Part shown: positions 8,704 through 14,196 of the stretch, piece by piece
Layout: each line of letters starts with the position of its first letter
How positions within the stretch are numbered: position 1 is the stretch's first letter
NCBI GenBank assembly: GCA_019425105.1
Contig: JAHYYD010000019.1
Location: 1-15,047, forward strand
Direction of reading: 5' to 3'
Origin: Actinomycetota bacterium
GTDB lineage: Bacteria > Actinomycetota > Actinomycetes > Actinomycetales > Actinomycetaceae
DNA: 15,047 bases
Position numbers and translations under genes: made by a program
The notes under the pieces: generated by a model
What the model was told of the DNA's origin: nothing
The model's database searches: none
The model's input: only the letters and a program-made list of their open reading frames with translations

Positions 8704-8941
8704 GGCTACCCCGTTCGTCGGTGAACTTTTTTGCACCGTAGCACTTTTGGTTCAGAGATGCGGCGTAACTGTAAAACTATATGTAGGTTTGGTTCAAATA
8801 CAAGCGCGCGCGTGGGTTTTGTCCGATCCAGCACGACTTTGCGGTGCAGTAGTGAAGCGGTGGAGCGTTCGATTTGATTGTTGCATTGCTGTGCTCTTCG
8901 GGTGTTTGTGCTGGTCGGTTGTCACATACTAGATAGGTGTT
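8704..8941. other. Intergenic leader upstream of gajA
   Basis: No gene is supported here. The only long frame, on the + strand, runs through from within gajA and is a shadow. The stretch holds the candidate gajAB promoter and a short GC-alternating run (about 8804-8812). GC content climbs from the island level toward the host level across it. Confidence 0.5.
8776..8803 (-). promoter_or_regulatory. Candidate promoter of gajA-gajB
   Basis: On the minus strand, TTGTAT (8803-8798) and TATAGT (8781-8776) are separated by 16 bp. They would start transcription near 8769, about 66 nt before the gajA ATG. This is the best sigma70-like pair in the region, judged by eye. Confidence 0.35.
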
Positions 8942-8973
8942 GCGGCGGCATCGATTCTTTGCGATGCCACCGC
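8942..8973 (-). terminator. Hairpin, probable terminator of the decayed ABC-transporter gene
   Basis: A 12-bp stem (8942-8953 with 8962-8973) has one C-A mismatch and an 8-nt loop. It lies about 28 nt beyond the stop of the minus-strand ABC remnant. A T-run after the stem on the minus strand is poor, so termination strength is uncertain. Confidence 0.45.
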
Positions 8974-9001
8974 TTCTCTGCGCGTGGAGCGCCCACCGCT
9001 C

Positions 9002-9166
9002 TTAGGCCTCGAGCCTCGTTAGAGTGTCGTGCGTGAGTTCGTAGATCGTGTCCACCTAGGGCAGGATCGAGTGATCGTGCGTCACGATGATGGCGCTCTC
9101 GTTCTTGGACTTCTCCTGCTTGCAGATCATCCGGGTGATCTCTTGAGTTCCATACGGGTCCAGTCT
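9002..9166 (-). pseudogene. C-terminal remnant of an ABC-transporter ATP-binding protein
   Basis: On the minus strand, the frame from about 9166 reads [13 protein letters not shown], then AIIVTHDHSIL, then VDTIYELTHDTLTRLEA and a stop at 9002-9004. This is the D-loop to H-loop end of an ABC ATPase (the His of VTHD is the switch histidine), of the LolD/MacB-like exporter type. An in-frame TAG at 9056-9058 after HSILP breaks it; a single C-to-T change from CAG would explain that. Walker A, the signature and Walker B are absent, and upstream of LDPYGT the frame changes abruptly into the antisense of the smc-tail copy. It is a dead fragment left by rearrangement. The exact transporter subfamily cannot be told. 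Confidence 0.75.
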
Positions 9167-9180
9167 GAGGATCGGAGTCC

Positions 9181-9366
9181 AGGTTGAGGCCGGCCTGGAC
9201 GACATGAATCTGACGCGCCTGCTGGCGATTTTCAAGGAGCTGCAGGAGACCTCGCAGCTGATCGTGATCACGCATCAGAAGCGCACGATGGAGATCGCGG
9301 ACGCCCTCTACGGCGTCACGATGCGCGACGGCGTCACGACGGTGGTCTCCCAGCGCCTCGCAGACT
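9181..9366 (+). pseudogene. Duplicated 3' tail of smc (truncated remnant)
   Basis: This is the right copy of the 186-bp smc-tail repeat. It is still open in the smc frame, reading [16 protein letters not shown] and ending VVSQRLAD, with no Walker A, coiled coil or signature. The stop codon of smc is replaced (TGG), so the frame runs on to 9428 with unrelated residues. Relative to 4536-4721 there are 6 substitutions. Four are synonymous; the others give Ala to Gly in the D-loop and Ile to Val near the end. Its left edge abuts the ABC remnant head to head. It has no plausible function as a protein and marks an insertion or recombination event. Confidence 0.93.
9181..9366 (+). repeat. Direct repeat, right copy (smc tail)
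   Basis: This is the partner of the repeat at 4536-4721 at offset 4645 bp, with 6 mismatches in 186 bp. Together the copies bracket the Gabija genes and the ABC remnant. Confidence 0.95.
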
Positions 9367-9394
9367 GGGGGAGTGTACTGTCAAGCGTCGCTGA

Positions 9395-9400
9395 TAGCCT
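9395..9400 (+). promoter_or_regulatory. Candidate -10 element for the 9407 ORF (leaderless)
   Basis: TAGCCT (TANNNT) ends 6 nt before the ATG at 9407, and no Shine-Dalgarno is present. This is the same arrangement as at hicA and smc. No clear -35 is seen. Confidence 0.35.
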
Positions 9401-9406
9401 TAACGC

Positions 9407-9718
9407 ATGGTGGAACGATGCAACGTAAGTGAGCAGGAACAAGGCGACAGCTTCGACAATGGCGTTGACTGGGCAGCTTTCGGCGAGCTGAGGACCCGAT
9501 GTGATGACGTCAGTGAATCGTGGCACACGGACGCCGATATCTACGACGAGAAAGGCGCTCCGGCCGCGTTCGATGAACAAAGCATGACTGCCCACGAGGC
9601 ATGTGAGACCGGTGTCTATCATCTTGCGAGCGGTTACGTCGTCACCGATGCTGATCTTGAGGCAGACGCGGCGCGCTTTGAGGATGGGGAGTGTACCGGT
9701 GAGTGGAGGATCGTATAG
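9407..9718 (+). CDS. Hypothetical acidic protein, 103 aa
   Basis: I do not recognise this family. The 103-residue product is strongly acidic: 26 Asp/Glu against 6 Lys/Arg. It has four cysteines, no signal peptide and no membrane segment. The second half ([19 protein letters not shown]) could fold as a small alpha/beta unit. A possible leaderless promoter precedes the ATG. It begins 40 bp after the smc-tail remnant and converges on hicB with 34 bp between. The base composition is intermediate (about 55% GC by eye), between the defence pair and the core genome. A small very acidic protein in a defence neighbourhood could be a regulator, antitoxin-like or DNA-mimicking, but nothing in the sequence proves this. 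It could also be a spurious frame. Confidence 0.55.
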   Translation: MVERCNVSEQEQGDSFDNGVDWAAFGELRTRCDDVSESWHTDADIYDEKGAPAAFDEQSMTAHEACETGVYHLASGYVVTDADLEADAARFEDGECTGEWRIV

Positions 9719-9752
9719 GAATCGCTAGTCGCATATGACTATGAAGAGCCAG

Positions 9753-10133
9753 TTACGCGCGTGCCAGTTGAGAGACTCTGGACCGGGAAACGCCCATGAT
9801 CCAGGCAGTATCGTCAATGGACAGGCCTGAAGCACGCAGTGAACGAGCGACCTCGCGGGATTGAGCAGCAGCGGCTGCCTGGGCATCAATGGCGTCTTGT
9901 GTCGCAGCCTTTGCTTCTTTGACGGACTGTGCCTGTGGGATAGCTGGGATGATGGTGATATCCCAGTCCCTGTGGTCGACATCTGGGTCAATCGTGTCCA
10001 GGTAATCGATCACTTGCTGTCGGGCGTCGGAAAGGCGTCGGACCTGCGTCATTGCGTGGTCGCCGTTGAGGAGCTCCCAGCCACCACCGAGCTTGCTTTC
10101 CCACCGCTGGGCGGTGACGATAATGCTCGTCAT
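9753..10133 (-). CDS. hicB: HicB-family antitoxin with C-terminal HTH
   Basis: HicB binds and neutralises the HicA mRNA interferase and represses the operon through its DNA-binding domain. The 126-aa product has an N-terminal HicB-like beta-rich domain (IIVTAQRWESKLGGGWELL, then TQVRRLSDARQQVIDYL and WDITIIP, about residues 4-65). An Ala/Gln-rich helical linker (about 66-95) and a helix-turn-helix (SGLSIDDTAWIMGVSRSRVSQL, here as SGLSIDDTAW and GVSRSRVSQL, about 102-123) follow. This layout is common for actinobacterial HicB. The ATG at 10133 overlaps the hicA stop (ATGA), with Shine-Dalgarno AAAGGAG inside hicA, so production is coupled to the toxin. Toxin-first order is typical of hicAB. 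The likely target of its HTH is the palindrome at 10331-10349. Confidence 0.85.
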   Translation of the reverse strand: MTSIIVTAQRWESKLGGGWELLNGDHAMTQVRRLSDARQQVIDYLDTIDPDVDHRDWDITIIPAIPQAQSVKEAKAATQDAIDAQAAAAAQSREVARSLRASGLSIDDTAWIMGVSRSRVSQLARA

Positions 10134-10324
10134 TTCTGTTTGCTCCTTTCGATAGCCTCAAGGGCTTGTCGTGTTAATGCGGGCGACACTTCGCGGGTCT
10201 GTGTAATAACAACTGTGATACCGTCCTTCGACCAGACCTCGTGATCCCCTTTTCCTTGGCGGGCGACGAAGCCAGCCTTGAGGAGCTCTCGCTTCAGCTT
10301 GCGGTATGGCATTGGTCGCGTCAT
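10130..10324 (-). CDS. hicA: HicA-family toxin (mRNA interferase)
   Basis: HicA has a dsRBD-like fold and cleaves mRNA when it is not held by HicB. The 64-aa product shows the family pattern: YRKLKRELLKAGF (7-19) as helix 1, then RQGKGDHEVW with the catalytic His (residue 28 by count), beta strands GITVVITQ, and the C-terminal helix PALTRQALEAIE. The length is typical. The ATG at 10324 lies 6 nt after the -10 hexamer of a good promoter, so the mRNA is probably leaderless. A second ATG four codons later (MPYRKLK) is an alternative. The stop overlaps the hicB start by 4 bp. The catalytic residue is intact, so an active toxin is expected. Confidence 0.87.
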   Translation of the reverse strand: MTRPMPYRKLKRELLKAGFVARQGKGDHEVWSKDGITVVITQTREVSPALTRQALEAIERSKQK

Positions 10325-10330
10325 GACACA

Positions 10331-10349
10331 AGTTTAGTCCCCCTAAACT
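10331..10349. promoter_or_regulatory. Palindromic operator, probable HicB site
   Basis: AGTTTAG (10331-10337) and CTAAACT (10343-10349) are a perfect 7-bp inverted repeat with a 5-nt spacer. The palindrome covers the -10 element and part of the -10/-35 spacer of hicAB. Binding of the HicB HTH here would block RNA polymerase, as in known hicAB autoregulation. The assignment to HicB is inferred from position. Confidence 0.6.
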
Positions 10350-10359
10350 CGTTGGGCAA
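10331..10359 (-). promoter_or_regulatory. Promoter of the hicAB operon
   Basis: On the minus strand, -35 TTGCCC (10359-10354), a 17-bp spacer and -10 TAAACT (10336-10331) are followed by 6 nt and the hicA ATG. Transcription would start at or next to the A of the ATG, giving a leaderless mRNA. No Shine-Dalgarno exists for hicA. Confidence 0.6.
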
Positions 10360-10408
10360 TGCGATTGCGGTGATTGTCCGGTAGGTAGGGGTTGGCTGTG
10401 CTGCGAAA

Positions 10409-10440
10409 CGCGGGCGGGGACCCGTTGGTCCCCGCCCGCG
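10409..10440 (-). terminator. Strong hairpin terminator of the DUF7455 gene
   Basis: This is a perfect 14-bp GC-rich stem (10409-10422 with 10427-10440) with a 4-nt loop, 41 nt downstream of the minus-strand stop at 10481. The following T-tract is short (TTT), as is common in high-GC actinobacteria. It also separates this gene from hicAB. Confidence 0.75.
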
Positions 10441-10480
10441 CCTTCACGCCGTGTGTCCCGCCGCTGCGGGAAGCTCGCTA

Positions 10481-10696
10481 TCAGTCGTTCATGAAATGAC
10501 GCTCGTCCAGGATCTGTGCGCCGGCGCCCACCAGCGAGGGCAGGTGCTCGTTCGCGTGGTGGCCGCAGAAGTAAAGCTGGCCACCCGACGGCATCGTCGC
10601 ACGAACCCAGGCGCGAGCGCCGCAGGCGTCGCAACGATTCGCCGCGGTCAGCTGCGGCTCGTCCAGTACGGGGCGTTCAAGAGTCTGTGCGTTCAT
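10481..10696 (-). CDS. DUF7455 family small zinc-ribbon-like protein
   Basis: The function is unknown. The 71-aa product starts MNAQTLERPVLDEPQ. It carries CDACGARAWVRA (Cys-x2-Cys, about residues 22-25) and YFCGHHANEH (Cys-x2-His), together a likely zinc-binding site. The family is a small conserved actinobacterial protein, and I recall it next to parE and the principal sigma factor gene in Streptomyces, which fits the divergent parE here. The ATG at 10696 has a GGAAG just before it, about 2 nt away. The frame is open further upstream, but homology and the zinc-ribbon size favour this start. A strong terminator follows. It is cytoplasmic, with no signal or membrane segment. The family call is from memory and the role is unassigned. 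Confidence 0.8.
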   Translation of the reverse strand: MNAQTLERPVLDEPQLTAANRCDACGARAWVRATMPSGGQLYFCGHHANEHLPSLVGAGAQILDERHFMND

Positions 10697-10931
10697 GCTT
10701 CCATCACACACCATCGTCCCGCCCCGCGCACCCCTGTTCACCCGGGGCGCAATCGAGAGCCCGCATGCCGACACGATGAAACGGGGGAGCGCACACCCCC
10801 CCGAAGCAACCGCCAACACGCCCCGAAACGCCACCCACCAGCGCGACCTGGCCCCGGCCTCGTCAATCGTGGAAAGCGTCCCAGAACCCGCGCCACGCGC
10901 ACCGGTGGCCCCAAACGAGCATGGCTCCACC

Positions 10932-10937
10932 TATGAT
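10932..10937 (+). promoter_or_regulatory. Candidate -10 element of parE (leaderless)
   Basis: TATGAT (5 of 6 to TATAAT) ends 7 nt before a GTG at 10945 that is in frame with ParE. No Shine-Dalgarno precedes any of the possible parE starts (10921, 10933, 10936, 10945). No clear -35 is seen. Confidence 0.45.
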
Positions 10938-10944
10938 GCACCTC

Positions 10945-13053
10945 GTGACTCCTACCGACGCATCCGACTACAACGCACGGCACCTCTCGGTCCTCGAGGG
11001 GCTCGAGGCCGTGCGCAAGCGCCCCGGCATGTACATCGGCTCCACCGACCACCGGGGCCTCATGCACTGCCTCTGGGAGATCATCGACAACGCGGTCGAC
11101 GAGGCCCTGGAAGGCCACTGCAACACGATCGACGTGCGCCTGCACCCCGACCACTCCGCCTCCGTCGCCGACAACGGCCGAGGCATCCCCGTCGACATCG
11201 TGCCCGGACAGGGCCTGACGGGCGTCGAGGTCGTCTACACCAAGCTCCACGCCGGCGGTAAGTTCGGCGGAGGCTCCTACGCGGCCTCGGGCGGCCTCCA
11301 CGGCGTCGGCGCCTCCGTCGTCAACGCACTGTCGGCCCGCCTCGACGTGCAGGTCGACCGTGGTGGCAAGACCCACGAGATGTGCTTCCGCCGCGGCGAG
11401 CCCGGCGAATTCGACGACTCGAAGCAGCGCACCCCCAACTCGCCCTTCACGCCCTTCGTGGATGGCTCGACCCTCAAGACCGTCGGCAAGGTGAAGAAAA
11501 CCCAGACAGGCACGCGCGTGCGCTTCTGGGCGGACTTCCAGATCTTCCCGTCCACCGAGGGCTTCTCGTGGGAAAACCTGCTGGCGCGCGCCCGCCAGAC
11601 CGCGTTCCTCGTGCCCGGCCTGACCATCAACTGCTACGACGAGCGCGGCGAAGAGGAGCTCCACGAGAGCTTCCGCTTCGACGGCGGCGTCGTCGACTTC
11701 GCGAACTGGCTGGCCTCCGACGGTCCCGTCACCGACACGTGGCACATCACGGGTGAGGGCACCTACAACGAGACCGTGCAGGCCCTGGACTCCGAGACGG
11801 GGCACCTGCGCGCCACCGAGGTCGAGCGCACCTGCGAGGTCGACATCGCGCTGCGCTGGGGCATCGGCTACGACACGACCGTCCAGTCCTTCGTCAACAT
11901 CATCGCCACCCCCAAGGGCGGCACCCACGTCACCGGCTTCGAGCAGGCTGTCCTCAAGACCCTGCGCGCCGCGATCGACAAGAACGCGCGCAAGCTCAAG
12001 GTCGGCGCGAAGGATGGCCGCCCCGAGAAGGACGACGTCCAGGCGGGCATGACCGCCGTCATCACTGTGCGCTTCCCCGAACCTCAGTTCGAGGGGCAGA
12101 CCAAGGAAACACTGGGCACGCCCCAGATCCGCACGGTCGTCAACCGCGTCGTCTCCGACTGGCTCAAAGCCAAGTTCGCCTCCTCCAAGCGCGATGACAA
12201 GCAGCAGACCTCCCTCCTCATGGAGAAGGTCGTCGGCGAGATGAAGGCCCGCGTCTCAGCGCGCATTCACAAGGAGATCTCGCGCAAGAAGAACGCGCTT
12301 GAAACGTCCTCGCTGCCCGCCAAGCTCGCGGACTGCAGACTCGAGGACGTCGAGGAGACTGAGCTCTTCATCGTCGAGGGCGACTCCGCCCTGGGCACGG
12401 CCAAGGCCGCGCGCAACTCCCACTACCAGGCCCTCTTCCCGATTCGAGGCAAGATCCTCAATGTGCAGAAGGCCTCGACTGCGGACATGCTGGCCAACGC
12501 CGAGTGCGCCAACATCATCCAGGTGATCGGCGCGGGCTCGGGTCGCACTTTCGACCTGTCTCAGGCGAGGTACGGCAAGGTCATCCTCATGACCGATGCC
12601 GATGTGGACGGCGCGCACATCCGCACCCTGCTGCTGACCCTGTTCTTCCGCTACATGCGGCCCATGGTCGAGGCCGGCCGCATCTACGCTGCCGTCCCGC
12701 CCCTGCATCGCATCGAGGTCGCGGGCAAGGGACGCAAGAAGCGCGAGTACATCTACACCTACTCCGAGGACGAGCTGCACCGTAAGCTCGCCGCCCTGCG
12801 TCGCTCGGGCCGCACGTGGAAGGAACCCATCCAGCGGTACAAGGGCCTGGGCGAGATGGACGCTGACCAGCTGGCGGAGACCACGATGGACCGAGCCCAC
12901 CGCTCGCTGCGTCGCATCACGCTGGCCGACGAGGAAGCCCTGCGCCAGGCGGAGGACGTGTTTGAGCTGCTGATGGGCTCGACGGTGGGCCCGCGCAAGG
13001 AGTTCATCGTCGAGGAGTCGGCGGGACTGGACCGCACGCGCATTGACGCGTGA
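10945..13053 (+). CDS. parE: DNA topoisomerase IV subunit B (ParE; type IIA topoisomerase ATPase subunit)
   Basis: ParE supplies ATPase and TOPRIM functions to the ParC2ParE2 enzyme that unlinks replicated chromosomes. From GTG 10945 it is 702 aa. HLSVLEGLEAVRKRPGMYIG is followed by the GHKL ATP site (EIIDNAVDEA, Asn49; DNGRGIP; SGGLHGVGASVVNALS) and the transducer Gln-Thr-Lys loop (GQTKETLG, 385-387). The TOPRIM domain has EGDSA (478-482) and DADVDG (551-556), and RYKGLGEMD lies near the C-terminus. EGDSALGTAK and the PIRGKILNVQKAS context match actinobacterial ParE rather than GyrB (EGDSAGG), and there is no GyrB-type insertion. A neighbouring DUF7455 gene also fits the parE locus. ATG 10921 would add 8 residues; I prefer GTG 10945 because TATGAT lies 7 nt before it. 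Its partner parC is not in the window. Confidence is high for type IIA subunit B and good for ParE over GyrB. Confidence 0.92.
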   Translation: MTPTDASDYNARHLSVLEGLEAVRKRPGMYIGSTDHRGLMHCLWEIIDNAVDEALEGHCNTIDVRLHPDHSASVADNGRGIPVDIVPGQGLTGVEVVYTKLHAGGKFGGGSYAASGGLHGVGASVVNALSARLDVQVDRGGKTHEMCFRRGEPGEFDDSKQRTPNSPFTPFVDGSTLKTVGKVKKTQTGTRVRFWADFQIFPSTEGFSWENLLARARQTAFLVPGLTINCYDERGEEELHESFRFDGGVVDFANWLASDGPVTDTWHITGEGTYNETVQALDSETGHLRATEVERTCEVDIALRWGIGYDTTVQSFVNIIATPKGGTHVTGFEQAVLKTLRAAIDKNARKLKVGAKDGRPEKDDVQAGMTAVITVRFPEPQFEGQTKETLGTPQIRTVVNRVVSDWLKAKFASSKRDDKQQTSLLMEKVVGEMKARVSARIHKEISRKKNALETSSLPAKLADCRLEDVEETELFIVEGDSALGTAKAARNSHYQALFPIRGKILNVQKASTADMLANAECANIIQVIGAGSGRTFDLSQARYGKVILMTDADVDGAHIRTLLLTLFFRYMRPMVEAGRIYAAVPPLHRIEVAGKGRKKREYIYTYSEDELHRKLAALRRSGRTWKEPIQRYKGLGEMDADQLAETTMDRAHRSLRRITLADEEALRQAEDVFELLMGSTVGPRKEFIVEESAGLDRTRIDA

Positions 13054-13146
13054 TTTTGAGCGGAAAACGCTGATTCGTTGCACAAACGTTCAGGACTCTT
13101 GGCCATATGTCTGGTTCCAGTGTGACTAAAGGCCCTATCAGCCGGT

Positions 13147-13150
13147 AGGA
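13147..13150 (+). promoter_or_regulatory. Shine-Dalgarno deciding the start of the first GNAT gene
   Basis: AGGA (within GGTAGGA) lies 8 nt before the ATG at 13159. An ATG at 13150 overlaps it and would have no ribosome site. The paralogue's N-terminus (MSIPLAQR) also aligns with MTGLAQR from 13159. Confidence 0.6.
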
Positions 13151-13158
13151 TGTTGGCC

Positions 13159-14178
13159 ATGACAGGACTTGCGCAGCGACTCACGCCGCCCGGGTCCGTC
13201 CCGTACCCGGGCAATCACCTCGGGTTGCGATGGCGGCCCATGATCGGCCGTGACGCGCCCGCCGTGTATGCACTCATCTCCCTGATCGAAGACGATGACA
13301 ACGCCATCCGGCGCACGTCAGTCGACGATATCGCGGACATGATGGAGGGCGAGAACGGGCGCGACTGGGTCGACACCATCGTCGGCCTCGACGCGAAGCG
13401 AAACATTTGCGCGGTGGCATCCGTGCGCGTGCTGCGCGGTATCCATGAGGCTGCAACCGCCATCGTGAGCGCTTACATTCACCCGCACTGGCGTGGCCGA
13501 GGCGTGGGCAGAGCCCTGCTGTACTGGCAGGATGGGCGCGCTCGCCAGATGCTCGTCGAGGCATTCGGTGCCGAGTCCGAGGTCCCGGTGTCCATCTCGA
13601 ACCTCGTCGACGCGCACATGACCGACCGTCGCCGCCTCTACATTGCGGCCGGTTTCTTTGCCAAGCGCACGTACCAGGTCATGTACCGTGACCTTGCTGG
13701 CGGCGAGGTTGCCCCGCAGCCGCGCCACGGCTATCGCGTCCTGCCGTGGACGCAGGTTCCGCAGGAGCAGGTTCGTGCCATCCATATGGAGGCTTTCCAG
13801 CAGTCGTTCCGTTCCCCGCTGCGTGCCCTGTGGTGGGATGACGCGATGAATCACTTTGATCCGCGGTGGTCTTTTGTCGCTGTCGATTCCGAGGGTGACG
13901 TGGTCGGCTATGCGATGACGGGGCGCCCCGCACAGCGCTGGGTGGCCACAGGTCGGCCCGAGGCATACATCTACCTGCTGGGCGTCGCCGAAGCTCACCG
14001 TGGCCGTTCCGTGGCGACGGCTCTCGTGGGGCACACGGTCGCGGCAGCGTCGGCCTCGGGAGTGAGCCGGATCGGCCTGGATGTCGATATGTCGAGTCCC
14101 GACGGCGCGCATAATATCTATGAACACCTTGGCTTCGTTGATGAAGCCGCCGAGGTTTATTACACGATCGACCAGTAG
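13159..14178 (+). CDS. Tandem-domain GNAT family N-acetyltransferase
   Basis: This is probably an acetyl-CoA-dependent N-acetyltransferase with an unknown substrate. The product is 339 aa with two GNAT folds. The N-terminal half carries the acetyl-CoA motif A, HPHWRGRGVGRALL (R-G-R-G-V-G at 112-117). The C-terminal half has AEAHRGRSVATALVGH, where the second motif glycine is Ser (R-G-R-S-V-A at 281-286), then YEHLGF near the end, the usual GNAT motif B. This bilobed layout resembles mycothiol synthase (MshD), but I see no specific MshD signature. The gene starts about 105 bp after parE. The next gene, its paralogue, begins 18 bp later, so the two likely form an operon. Both begin with a LAQR...P(Y/F)PG(N/E)H stretch. 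The N-terminal domain looks the better acetyl-CoA binder. Composition is host-like. Confidence 0.85.
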   Translation: MTGLAQRLTPPGSVPYPGNHLGLRWRPMIGRDAPAVYALISLIEDDDNAIRRTSVDDIADMMEGENGRDWVDTIVGLDAKRNICAVASVRVLRGIHEAATAIVSAYIHPHWRGRGVGRALLYWQDGRARQMLVEAFGAESEVPVSISNLVDAHMTDRRRLYIAAGFFAKRTYQVMYRDLAGGEVAPQPRHGYRVLPWTQVPQEQVRAIHMEAFQQSFRSPLRALWWDDAMNHFDPRWSFVAVDSEGDVVGYAMTGRPAQRWVATGRPEAYIYLLGVAEAHRGRSVATALVGHTVAAASASGVSRIGLDVDMSSPDGAHNIYEHLGFVDEAAEVYYTIDQ

Positions 14179-14182
14179 AGAC

Positions 14183-14191
14183 GGAAGGAGG
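14183..14191 (+). promoter_or_regulatory. Shine-Dalgarno of the second GNAT gene
   Basis: GGAAGGAGG lies 5 nt before the ATG at 14197, a near-perfect anti-16S match. It sets the start of a gene that runs off the window. Confidence 0.8.
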
Positions 14192-14196
14192 CGAGC

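Larger units (their letters stand above)
4724..8941. other. Low-GC island carrying the Gabija pair, inserted after smc
   Basis: Sampled lines in this interval are about 33-43% GC against about 70% in smc and parE, and codons use A/T third positions freely. The interval starts immediately after the smc stop and ends before a hairpin belonging to a decayed ABC-transporter tail. The smc-tail repeats bracket it. No integrase, transposase, tRNA or terminal inverted repeat is seen. Horizontal acquisition is inferred from composition, gene content and the flanking duplication. Confidence 0.75.

Noticed and set aside
8441..8932. A 163-codon plus-strand frame opposite the start of gajA
   Set aside because: Most of it is antisense to the conserved ATPase N-terminus of GajA and no protein family is recognisable.
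9204..9428. A 74-codon frame starting MNLTRLL as a small gene
   Set aside because: It is the duplicated smc tail running past its lost stop. It begins inside the Walker B/D-loop region and cannot form an ATPase.
10738..11928. A 396-codon minus-strand frame opposite parE, and 12256-13083 minus
   Set aside because: Antisense shadows of parE; no family match and no ribosome site.
12376..12400. EGDSALG in ParE as a damaged TOPRIM motif (EGDSAGG expected in GyrB)
   Set aside because: EGDSALG is usual for actinobacterial ParE, and the catalytic Glu and Asp residues are all present.
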